A DNA stretch of 18,833 nucleotides from Acidimicrobiales bacterium. GTDB lineage: Bacteria > Actinomycetota > Acidimicrobiia > Acidimicrobiales > RAAP-2. Both the position numbers and the translations under genes were made by a program. This document shows, piece after piece, positions 1 through 6,695 of the stretch (position 1 is the stretch's first letter; each line of letters begins with the position of its first letter). Below the pieces are notes generated by a model, which did not search any database, was not told the origin of the DNA, and saw only the letters and a list, made by a program, of their open reading frames with translations. The stretch lies in assembly GCA_017883105.1 (NCBI GenBank), contig JADGOF010000009.1:1-18833 (forward strand). Reading direction: 5' to 3'.

Positions 1-28
1 GAGTTATAACCAGAACTTGTGGATGCAC
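1..28 (+). repeat. IS left terminal inverted repeat
   Basis: Left end of the IS256-family element. It starts GAGTTATAAC and ends in the block TTGTGGATG. It pairs with 1394-1421 with 9 mismatches in 28 positions. Confidence 0.7.
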
Positions 29-114
29 CACCTGACCGAGGGCGCGACGTACCTTCCTCTTTGAACAAAACGAAGAGACGCTGGCGGTGGAACGCCGGCG
101 AGGAAGGAACGCCA

Positions 115-1383
115 ATGCTGAGAGTACATGTTGAGACGCCCGCGGACGCGGAGGTGTCGACCACCCTGGACGAACTGGTCGCCGAAGGAGCGAGGCGGAT
201 GCTGGCCGCTGCCCTCGAAGCCGAGGTCGACGGCTACGTGACCTCGTTCGCCGACGAGCGGGACGACCAGGGCCACCGCCTGGTGGTCCGCAATGGCCAC
301 GGGGTCGCCCGGTCGCTGGTGACCGGAGCCGGACCCATCGAGGTTCGCTCGCCACGGGTGGACGATCGCCGGGTCGACGAGGTGACCGGCGAGCGGATGC
401 GGTTTCGGTCCTCGATCCTGCCACCCTGGGCCCGCAAGTCCCCCAAGGTGGCCGAGGTGTTGCCGCTGATGTACCTGCACGGGATGAGCTCGGGAGACTT
501 CGTGCCAGCTCTGGAGGAGTTCTTCGGCTCGGCCGCCGGGCTGTCGGCCTCGGTGATCACCCGGCTGACCACCGACTGGCAGCGTGAACGAGACCAGTTC
601 GCCCACCGGTCCCTGAAAGACGTCGACTACGTCTACGTGTTCGCCGACGGGATCCACTTCAACGTCCGCCTGGAGGAAGCACGGCTGTGCGCCCTGGTCA
701 TCGTGGGTGTGCGCACCGACGGAACGAAGGAGCTGGTCTCGATCTCAGACGGCCACCGGGAGTCCACCGAGTCCTGGGCCGACGTGCTGCGTGGCCTGAA
801 GAGGCGGGGCATGACCGCCCCGGTGCTGGCCGTCGGTGACGGAGCCCTCGGCTTTTGGGGAGCGCTCTCCGAGGTCTTCCCCGAGACCGCCCACCAGCGG
901 TGCTGGGTGCACAAGATGGCGAACGTCATGAACGCCCTGCCCAAGTCGGCCCAGCCGGCAGCTCGTGCCGCCCTCAAGGAGGTCCGTGACGCTGAGGACC
1001 GTGAGCACGCGGAGAAGGCGCTCGACCAGTTCGTGAAGGAGTACGAGGCCAAGTGGCCGAAGGCGACCGAGAAGCTGGACAAGGACCGGGAGGAGCTGCT
1101 GGCGTACTACGCCTTCCCCGCTGAGCACTGGCTCCATCTGAAGACCACCAACCCCATCGAGTCCACCTTCGCCACCGTGCGGCTGCGCACCAAGGTGACC
1201 AAGGGACCGGGTTCACGGGCCGCAGGACTGGCCATGGCCTACAAGTTGATCGAGCAGGCTCAGACCCGGTGGCGGGCGGTCAACGCACCCCACCTCGTCG
1301 CCCTGGTTCGTGCCGGTGTGAAGTTCGAGAAGGGGGTGATGGTCGAGCGATCTGACGAGCAGGATGAGGAGGTCGCCGCGTAG
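115..1383 (+). CDS. IS256-family (mutator-type) transposase
   Basis: DDE transposase that cuts and rejoins the ends of its own insertion sequence. The 422-aa length is normal for the family. Visible catalytic landmarks are D178 (in VFADGIHF), D242 (in AVGDGALGFW) and E349 (in TTNPIES). The D-E spacing of about 107 residues and the intervening C263..H266 motif (QRCWVHK) are typical of IS256/MULE-type transposases. The ATG at 115 is preceded by a good ribosome site (AGGAAGGA, 101-108). The reading frame is open back to position 19, but that part overlaps the terminal repeat and is unlikely to be translated. No frameshift or missing catalytic residue is seen, so the enzyme is probably functional. 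It is the only gene in the element and bears no functional relation to the downstream toxin-antitoxin-like genes. Confidence 0.93.
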   Translation: MLRVHVETPADAEVSTTLDELVAEGARRMLAAALEAEVDGYVTSFADERDDQGHRLVVRNGHGVARSLVTGAGPIEVRSPRVDDRRVDEVTGERMRFRSSILPPWARKSPKVAEVLPLMYLHGMSSGDFVPALEEFFGSAAGLSASVITRLTTDWQRERDQFAHRSLKDVDYVYVFADGIHFNVRLEEARLCALVIVGVRTDGTKELVSISDGHRESTESWADVLRGLKRRGMTAPVLAVGDGALGFWGALSEVFPETAHQRCWVHKMANVMNALPKSAQPAARAALKEVRDAEDREHAEKALDQFVKEYEAKWPKATEKLDKDREELLAYYAFPAEHWLHLKTTNPIESTFATVRLRTKVTKGPGSRAAGLAMAYKLIEQAQTRWRAVNAPHLVALVRAGVKFEKGVMVERSDEQDEEVAA

Positions 1384-1393
1384 TCGGTCAAAT

Positions 1394-1421
1394 CTTCATC
1401 CACAGGTCTTGACTATTTCTC
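1394..1421 (-). repeat. IS right terminal inverted repeat
   Basis: Right end of the IS256-family element, 10 bp after the transposase stop. It contains CATCCACAGG and ends in ATTTCTC, the imperfect reverse complement of 1-28. Confidence 0.7.
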
Positions 1422-1600
1422 AGAGGTACCTCCACGGTGAAGTCGACACACCGTGAAGCCATTGGCACCTCGACTACTCGAGCCACGGACTCCCCCATCC
1501 ACAATGGGCACTCACCGGCAGAATGTCCGGGGAGCTCGCTCCTCGGGCAGCGGGCACCGGCGCCAACCTCCCGATGGAGTCGGTGCAGGAAAGTGCCGAG

Positions 1601-1630
1601 TTGCTGGACTCAGGCCGGGTACCCTAGGAT
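1601..1630 (+). promoter_or_regulatory. candidate promoter for the Panacea gene
   Basis: TTGCTG (1601-1606) and TAGGAT (1625-1630) are separated by 18 bp and resemble a primary-sigma promoter. The predicted start of transcription falls almost on an in-frame ATG at 1638, which would allow a leaderless mRNA. The rest of 1422-1600 shows no gene, only a small inverted repeat (CACGGT/ACCGTG near 1433-1455) and a short hairpin (CCCAT/ATGGG near 1500). Confidence 0.35.
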
Positions 1631-1685
1631 CGAACGTATGTTCGGTCATGATCCGCCCCTCGCGCCCGTGCGAAGATGGAGCCCA

Positions 1686-2240
1686 ATGACGGAGCTGTGG
1701 GACAAGCCGGACGAGGACAAGCTCGGTGAGTTGATTCTGTACGCGGCGGGCCAGCTTCTGGACGATCCGACCGGCGGGGCAACAAAGGTCAACAAGGTTC
1801 TCTTCTTCGCCGAGTGCTCCTATATCCGCGCTCACGGCGTGCCGATCACCGGTGTCTCGTACCAGAAGCTCCCCCAAGGGCCAGCTCCCCGGCAGCTCAT
1901 CCCGGTTCGAGAGCGGTTGATCGCAGACGGGGCTGCCCGGCTCCAGGTCGACCAGTACTTCGGCAAGCCGCTCCATCGACTCGTGCCTCTGCGCGGACCA
2001 CGAGCTGACGCCCTCAGCCAGCAGGAGCTGGGCGCCGTCGATCAAGTCGTCACCGCACTCTGGGGCAAGACGGCAAGCCAGGTGTCCGAGATGTCCCACC
2101 AGGAGCTGGGTTGGATCATGGTCGAGGAGGGCGAGGACATACCCCTGTCGACCGCGTACCTCCCACGGCGAGCGGCCATGAGCGGTGCTGCTCGCCGCCG
2201 GGCGCGAGAGTTGGCCGCCAGCCTGCCTGACGCTCGCTAG
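1686..2240 (+). CDS. Panacea-domain (DUF4065, SocA/GepA-like) antitoxin candidate
   Basis: 184-aa protein. The segment KVNKVLFFAEC..IRAHGVPITGVSYQKLPQGPAP, at about residues 36-70, matches the hallmark of the Panacea/DUF4065 fold (K-x-NK-L-F-A-D..G.PI.G..Y....GP). Members are known as promiscuous antitoxins in toxin-antitoxin and prophage loci and as proteolytic adaptors (SocA). No transmembrane segment or DNA-binding domain is evident. The ATG at 1686 is chosen because the domain starts right after it; a GGAG-like site lies 5-9 bases upstream. An in-frame ATG at 1638, seven bases after a TAGGAT -10 element, would add 16 residues as a leaderless start and is a real alternative. A small acidic-tailed gene follows on the same strand, as expected for a two-gene toxin-antitoxin unit on a mobile element. 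Family call confident; antitoxin role inferred. Confidence 0.8.
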   Translation: MTELWDKPDEDKLGELILYAAGQLLDDPTGGATKVNKVLFFAECSYIRAHGVPITGVSYQKLPQGPAPRQLIPVRERLIADGAARLQVDQYFGKPLHRLVPLRGPRADALSQQELGAVDQVVTALWGKTASQVSEMSHQELGWIMVEEGEDIPLSTAYLPRRAAMSGAARRRARELAASLPDAR

Positions 2241-2295
2241 ACCTGGCATCTTCGCCGTGTCCCGACAGGACCGAGTCGAGGTAGGCGCTGACCTC

Positions 2296-2586
2296 ATGGC
2301 TAAGGCTCAAAGCCGCTGGCCGGTCGAGGGTGCCATCGAAGGTGAGCCCACCTTGGCCCACTTTGAACGTGGGCCGCTCGCTGCCGCACGGGAGTACTTC
2401 AGCCGTTACTTCGAACAGGCGCTGACGGAAACTGAAGGTTCTCCGGTCCGCTACTACATGACCGTGAGTACGTTCTTCCCCGTGTTGGGCTTCTTCGCGA
2501 TTCGGGTTGCTGACCACATCGAGATCATCGACTTCCTCGAAGACAACGATTATTGGGACTCGCTCGGAGATGACCCGGACGACTGA
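2296..2586 (+). CDS. small protein downstream of Panacea gene, candidate cognate toxin
   Basis: 96-aa protein that I do not recognise as a named family. The N-terminal half is probably helical (PLAAAREYFSRYFEQAL). The C-terminal half alternates hydrophobic stretches (RYYMTVSTFFPVLGFFAIRV, then HIEIIDFLED) and ends in a very acidic tail (GDDPDD). The pattern suggests a compact alpha/beta fold, or one amphipathic hydrophobic strand pair. It begins 55 bp after the Panacea stop and on the same strand, so co-transcription is likely; position and size match the toxin partners of Panacea antitoxins. The ATG at 2296 has a GAGGTAGG sequence 10 bases upstream; a GTG at 2257 would extend it by 13 residues. 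Toxicity is inference from context only. Confidence 0.6.
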   Translation: MAKAQSRWPVEGAIEGEPTLAHFERGPLAAAREYFSRYFEQALTETEGSPVRYYMTVSTFFPVLGFFAIRVADHIEIIDFLEDNDYWDSLGDDPDD

Positions 2587-2662
2587 CCTGGAGAGCGCAC
2601 GAGTCCCACCTCAGCCACATCGCCACCGGCCACCGTAGGGGTGAGACGAGGGCGCTTCCATA

Positions 2663-3883
2663 TCAGCCGAGAGTCAGAGCTGCTCCCAGCAAGCCGGCGG
2701 CCTCTCGATCTCGCTCCGGTAAGGCGTGGGCGTACCGATCAAGCGTCATCGTCGCCTTGGCGTGTCCGTGCCTCTCGGCAACCGTGCGAATATCCACCCC
2801 AGCGGCGATGAGCGTTGTGACTGAGAAGTGCCGCAAGTCGTGGAATCGGAAGGCCCAGCGCTCCCCAGCAGACAAATCGGCCCGGGTGGCTTTCGGCTTC
2901 GTCAGGCGTAGCTTGTCCAAAGCTGGCTGCTCCATCACCTGGCACACTCTCCCAAATCCGTGGGTCAATGTGTCTGGGTTGACCGGCAAACCGCCGTTGG
3001 CGTTGTACGACAACACGTAAGGGTCTTCCACGAGCTGCGAACCGGCACGCTCCGAGAGCTGGACCATGTAAGCCCGTCGTCGCCTCAGCACTTCGACGCC
3101 GATCGGATCGAGGGCAAGATCACGGCTGGCGTGAGTCTTCGTCGGCCCCGTGTGCTGCTCACCTCGCGCCACGGTGAGCGATCGGGCGATGGAAACCCGG
3201 CCGATCACGAGATCGAAATCGGACCACCGGAGCGCGACCAGTTCGCCCCTCCGGGCCCCGGTCAAGGCGGCGAGGGCCACGGCGGTACCCAGGACCGGAT
3301 CCTCGGCGTCGGCTGCCTTCACCAACGCGGACAACTGCTTCGGAGACGGTACGAGCATCTCCTTACGGACGGGCTGAGGTGGCGTGGACCGGTCTGTTGG
3401 AGCCTTGTCGATCCATCCCCACTTCACGGCCTGCCGGCACGCCGCGGACAGGATGGCGTGGTACTGGTGCACGGTTGACGGCGACAGTCCTTGTTCGAGC
3501 CACATTCGGTATGCCCCGTCGAGGGTGTCGGCCTCAAGCTTGTCGAGTCTCACGCCGCCGAGCACGGGGCGAATTCGGCTGTTGATCTTCGAGCGGTTTT
3601 CGTACACGGTCCGTGGACGCTGCCTCTGTGCGGCGAATTCGAGCCACTTGTCAAGCAATTGCCCCACCGTGGCTGACGTTCGATTGAACTTCCCGGCGCC
3701 CACCTCGGTCACGAGGGCACTGAGTGCCTTTGATGCAGCTCGCTCGCTACCAGTGAACGTGCGGGCCACCTGGCGCGGTTTGCCGGTCACGGGGTCGGGG
3801 CCGGCAAAGGCGCGCAGCTGCCAGTGACCGGGCGTCCGCTCCCGCATCGTTCCGGGTCGATTCGCACTGCTGGTCCTCGCCAT
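2663..3883 (-). CDS. phage-type tyrosine integrase
   Basis: 406-aa site-specific recombinase. An N-terminal arm-binding region lies at about residues 17-65 (GHWQLRAFAGPDPVTGKPRQ), a helical core-binding domain at about 70-160, and the catalytic domain after about 180. All active-site residues are visible: R211 (TGARRGE), K249, H348 and R351 (HDLRH), H374 (GHAKA) and the nucleophile Y384 (LDRYAH). The gene appears intact. It is transcribed away from tRNA-Ile, with its ATG 86 bp from the tRNA 3' end, the classic arrangement of an integrative element using a tRNA 3' end as attachment site. No excisionase gene was found nearby. The intended partner att site at the far end of the element is not in this window. 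Confidence 0.95.
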   Translation of the reverse strand: MARTSSANRPGTMRERTPGHWQLRAFAGPDPVTGKPRQVARTFTGSERAASKALSALVTEVGAGKFNRTSATVGQLLDKWLEFAAQRQRPRTVYENRSKINSRIRPVLGGVRLDKLEADTLDGAYRMWLEQGLSPSTVHQYHAILSAACRQAVKWGWIDKAPTDRSTPPQPVRKEMLVPSPKQLSALVKAADAEDPVLGTAVALAALTGARRGELVALRWSDFDLVIGRVSIARSLTVARGEQHTGPTKTHASRDLALDPIGVEVLRRRRAYMVQLSERAGSQLVEDPYVLSYNANGGLPVNPDTLTHGFGRVCQVMEQPALDKLRLTKPKATRADLSAGERWAFRFHDLRHFSVTTLIAAGVDIRTVAERHGHAKATMTLDRYAHALPERDREAAGLLGAALTLG

Positions 3884-3913
3884 GTCCCCACAATAGCGAC
3901 CCTGGGACCCTTT

Positions 3914-3930
3914 TAGGACTTCTGTAGGAC
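3914..3930 (+). repeat. direct repeat, candidate integrase arm-type sites
   Basis: TAGGAC occurs twice, 11 bp apart (3914-3919 and 3925-3930), in the 85-bp gap between the integrase start and the tRNA 3' end. Short direct repeats one helical turn apart beside an att site are typical of integrase arm-binding or directionality-factor sites. Binding is inferred. Confidence 0.3.
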
Positions 3931-3968
3931 ATTGGAACTTTCCTTGACTAGAGAAAGTGCCTCTGAAC

Positions 3969-3996
3969 TGGTGGGGCTAGCAAGAATCGAACTTGC
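3969..3996 (-). other. candidate attachment site (tRNA-Ile 3' end)
   Basis: The T-arm and acceptor 3' part of tRNA-Ile, including encoded CCA, faces the integrase gene. By analogy with tRNA-integrating elements this segment would be the att core that reconstitutes the tRNA upon integration. No second copy was found elsewhere in the window. Confidence 0.4.
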
Positions 3997-4045
3997 GACC
4001 TCAGCATTATCAGTGCTGCGCTCTAACCAACTGAGCTATAGCCCC
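3969..4045 (-). tRNA. tRNA-Ile (GAU anticodon)
   Basis: Full cloverleaf on the minus strand. The acceptor stem is GGGGCTA/TAGCCCC; the D arm GCTC..GAGC; the anticodon stem CAGCA/TGCTG with loop CTGATAA (anticodon GAT); the T arm GCAAG-TTCGATT-CTTGC. The discriminator A is followed by an encoded CCA (3969-3971 on the plus strand reads TGG). tRNA-Ile directly downstream of gyrA is a conserved actinobacterial arrangement. It is the presumed integration target of the neighbouring element. The tRNA-Ala often found after it is absent here, probably displaced. Confidence 0.97.
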
Positions 4046-4052
4046 GCAAAGC

Positions 4053-4070
4053 GGTGCACGACGGTACACC
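4053..4070 (-). other. hairpin between gyrA and tRNA-Ile
   Basis: On the minus strand GGTGTAC-cgtc-GTGCACC can form a 7-bp stem (one G-U) 8 bases before the tRNA 5' end. It lacks a U tract, so it may act in tRNA 5' processing or partial termination after gyrA rather than as a standard terminator. Confidence 0.25.
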
Positions 4071-4134
4071 AAGGTTCGGCCGGTCAGATTGGGTGCGATC
4101 CCTACCGATGCGACCGGGTCCCTGGTGCCCTGCT

Positions 4135-6621
4135 TCATCCCTCGCCAGAGACCTCACCGGCCACCGGGGCAACGGCAGCCACCGCATCGCCCTCGTCGAG
4201 GTTCATCACCCGGACCCCGGTCGCATCTCTACCCTGCGACGCGATCTCCCGAACCGCCGTACGGATGACCACCCCGGTGGTCGAGATCAACAAGATCTCG
4301 TCCTCCAAACCGGCCATGAACGCCGCGACCACCCGGCCGCGCTTGGCGGTGAGTCGGATCCCCCGGACACCCTGGCCGCCGCGGGCCTGCCGGTTGAACC
4401 GCTCCACCTTGGTCCGCTTCCCGTAGCCGGCGTCGGTGATGAGCAGGATGTCCGCCTCGTCGCGGGCGATATCGCACGACACCACCTGATCACCGGCTTT
4501 GAGCCGTACACCGCGAACTCCGGCCGCGTCCCGGCCCATGGAACGGACGTCCTGCTCGGAGAACCGGATGGTCATCCCGGTCTGGGTCACCAGGAACACG
4601 TCGTCGCTGCCATGGGTCTCCACCACCCGAACCAGTTCGTCGCCTTCGCGCAGGTTGATGGCGATGAACCCTTCGCGCCGCGACTTGTCGTATTCGCTGA
4701 ATGACGTCTTCTTGATCTGCCCCAACTTGGTGCTGAACACCAGGTAGTTGTCGGCAGAGAAGTCGCGGGTGCCGATGATCGCCTGGATACCCTCGTTCGG
4801 GGCCAGAGGAAGGAGGTTCACGATGGCTGTGCCACGAGCCGTCCGCTCCTTCATTGGGATTTCGAGAGCCCGGAGACGGAACACCCGCCCGCGGTTGGAG
4901 AACAGGAGGAGGTGGGCGTGTGAGGAGGTGTGGACGACATCATCGATGAGGTCCTCTTCTTTGAGCTTCGCCCCCTGGACTCCCCGACCACCGCGACCTT
5001 GGGTGCGGAATGCATCAGCGGAGACTGCTTTGACGTAGCCGGCACGGCTCATGGTGACGACCAACTCTTCGTCGTCCACTAGGTCCTCCACATTCATGTC
5101 CCCCGGGTCGTGGGTGATCACGGTCCGGCGGTCGTTGGCGAACTTCTCGCGGATCACGGCCATCTCCGATGCGATCACGCCACGCAGCTTGGCCGGGTCG
5201 TTGAGGATCGACTCCAGATCGATGATCTCCTCGAGCAACTTGGCCAGTTCCTCTTCGAGATTGGTGCGACCCAGCCGGGTGAGACGGGCCAGCGTCATCT
5301 CGAGAATGTGGCTGGCCTGCTCCTCGGAGAACTCGAAGGGCTCGGCCTGCAGCGCCGCGAGGGCGGCCGGGCGGTCGTCCGATGCCCGGATGGCCGCGAT
5401 CACCGCGTCCAGCATGTCGATGGCCTTGAGCAGCCCTTCGACTACGTGGGCGCGGGCGCGGGCCTTGTCCAGCAGGAACTGCGACCGCCGGGTGACCACC
5501 TCGACCTGGTGGGCCACGTAGTAGGTCAGTGTCTGGGCCAGGTTCAACGTGCGGGGCACCCCGTCGACCAGGGCAACGGTGTTCACGGGGAACGAGGTCT
5601 GCAGCGGTGTCTGCTTGAACAGGTTGTTCAGCACCACGTTGGCATTGGCGTCGCGTTTGAGCCGGATGATCAAGCGGGTCTTGCCGCCTGACGAATCGTC
5701 CTGGGCCTCGGCGATGCCGTCGATGTCGCCGGTGCGAACCAGTTCCGAGATCTTCTTCTCGACCGTGGCCACCGAGGTCTGGTAGGGCATCTCCGACACC
5801 ACGATGCGGGTGGCGCCGTCCCGACCCTCCTCGATCTCTGCGACGGCGCGCATCTTGATGGACCCCCTGCCGGTGCGCAGGGCGTCGAGGATGCCCTGGC
5901 GACCGAGGATCAGGCCCCCGGTGGGAAAGTCGGGACCTTTGACGAACGCCATCAGTTCGTCTGAGGTGGCGTCCGGATGTTCGAGCAGGTGGGTGGTGGC
6001 GTCGATCACTTCGCCGAGGTTGTGGGGAGGGATGCTGGTGGCCATCCCCACCGCGATGCCCTGCGAGCCGTTCACCAGAATGTTGGGGAAGCGGGACGGC
6101 AGGACCGTCGGCTCCTCGGAGGTGGCGTCATAGTTGGGGACGAAGTCGACCGTCTCCTGGTCGATGCCGCTCATCAACTCGAGTGCAAGGGATCCCAACC
6201 GGCACTCCGTGTACCGCATGGCTGCCGGGCCCTCGTCCGGGCCGGTCCCCCCGAAGTTCCCGTGCCCGTCGACCAACGGGTGTCGCATCGAGAACTCCTG
6301 GACCATGCGGGCCAGGGCTTCGTAGATCGACGAGTCTCCGTGGGGGTGGTAGGACCCCATCACGTCGCCGACCACTTTGGCGCACTTGGTGTGCGGGCGG
6401 TCGGGAAGCAGGCGCTGGTCGTACATCGAATAGAGGATCCTCCGGTGAACGGGCTTCAAGCCGTCACGCACATCGGGTAGGGCTCGCGAGACGATGACCG
6501 ACATCGAGTACTCGAGGAAGGAGCGCTCCATCTCCTCTTGGATCTCAATGGGTTCGATGAATCCCGAAACGTCCTCGTCGGTGTCCGAACCGCCACGGGT
6601 GTCGTTGTCACGTCCTGGCAT
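4135..6621 (-). CDS. gyrA: DNA gyrase subunit A
   Basis: 828-aa breakage-reunion subunit of the GyrA2B2 type II topoisomerase, which introduces negative supercoils in the cytoplasm. The N-terminal winged-helix/tower domain contains the active-site Tyr137 (AAMRYTEC) and the quinolone-determining segment GSYHPHGDSSIYEALARM. The C-terminal beta-pinwheel repeats carry a GyrA-box-like QGRGGRG motif, indicating gyrase rather than topoisomerase IV. At the quinolone-pocket positions equivalent to E. coli Ser83 and Asp87 it has Ser97 and Glu101. The ATG has AGGA about 6 bases upstream. It lies 74 bp downstream of gyrB and is likely co-transcribed; tRNA-Ile follows. Length is normal and no acidic C-terminal tail is present. 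Confidence 0.98.
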   Translation of the reverse strand: MPGRDNDTRGGSDTDEDVSGFIEPIEIQEEMERSFLEYSMSVIVSRALPDVRDGLKPVHRRILYSMYDQRLLPDRPHTKCAKVVGDVMGSYHPHGDSSIYEALARMVQEFSMRHPLVDGHGNFGGTGPDEGPAAMRYTECRLGSLALELMSGIDQETVDFVPNYDATSEEPTVLPSRFPNILVNGSQGIAVGMATSIPPHNLGEVIDATTHLLEHPDATSDELMAFVKGPDFPTGGLILGRQGILDALRTGRGSIKMRAVAEIEEGRDGATRIVVSEMPYQTSVATVEKKISELVRTGDIDGIAEAQDDSSGGKTRLIIRLKRDANANVVLNNLFKQTPLQTSFPVNTVALVDGVPRTLNLAQTLTYYVAHQVEVVTRRSQFLLDKARARAHVVEGLLKAIDMLDAVIAAIRASDDRPAALAALQAEPFEFSEEQASHILEMTLARLTRLGRTNLEEELAKLLEEIIDLESILNDPAKLRGVIASEMAVIREKFANDRRTVITHDPGDMNVEDLVDDEELVVTMSRAGYVKAVSADAFRTQGRGGRGVQGAKLKEEDLIDDVVHTSSHAHLLLFSNRGRVFRLRALEIPMKERTARGTAIVNLLPLAPNEGIQAIIGTRDFSADNYLVFSTKLGQIKKTSFSEYDKSRREGFIAINLREGDELVRVVETHGSDDVFLVTQTGMTIRFSEQDVRSMGRDAAGVRGVRLKAGDQVVSCDIARDEADILLITDAGYGKRTKVERFNRQARGGQGVRGIRLTAKRGRVVAAFMAGLEDEILLISTTGVVIRTAVREIASQGRDATGVRVMNLDEGDAVAAVAPVAGEVSGEG

Positions 6622-6654
6622 GCGGTGTCCTCATTGTTCTTCCTGATCTCATCG

Positions 6655-6685
6655 GAACCTGTCCCCCGCCCGAGGTGTCAGGTTC
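6655..6685 (-). other. stem-loop in gyrB-gyrA gap
   Basis: GAACCTG (6655-6661) and CAGGTTC (6679-6685) form a perfect 7-bp stem with a 17-nt loop in the 74-bp gyrB-gyrA spacer. There is no U tract. It may be an mRNA-processing or translation-control structure, or chance. Confidence 0.25.
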
Positions 6686-6695
6686 GATTGCCTGC

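Larger units (their letters stand above)
1..1421 (+). mobile_element. IS256-family insertion sequence
   Basis: A single transposase gene sits between imperfect terminal inverted repeats of about 28 bp (1-28 and 1394-1421). Aligned as reverse complements, 19 of 28 positions match, with the best block being TGTGGATG at 18-25 against CATCCACA at 1398-1405. Ends starting GAG and ending CTC, and a length near 1.4 kb, are usual for IS256-family elements. The left end lies at the first base of the window, so the target duplication (8-9 bp in this family) cannot be tested; the right flank begins AGAGGTACC. The exact left boundary could be a few bases further out. The copy looks intact. Confidence 0.85.

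Noticed and set aside
1396..1405. TCATCCACA in the IS terminus as a DnaA box
   Set aside because: It belongs to the terminal inverted repeat (mirrored at the left end), so transposase recognition explains it.
1437..1685. Upstream extension of the Panacea reading frame
   Set aside because: The added 83 residues lack family similarity and precede the promoter-like sequence; chance open frame in GC-rich DNA.
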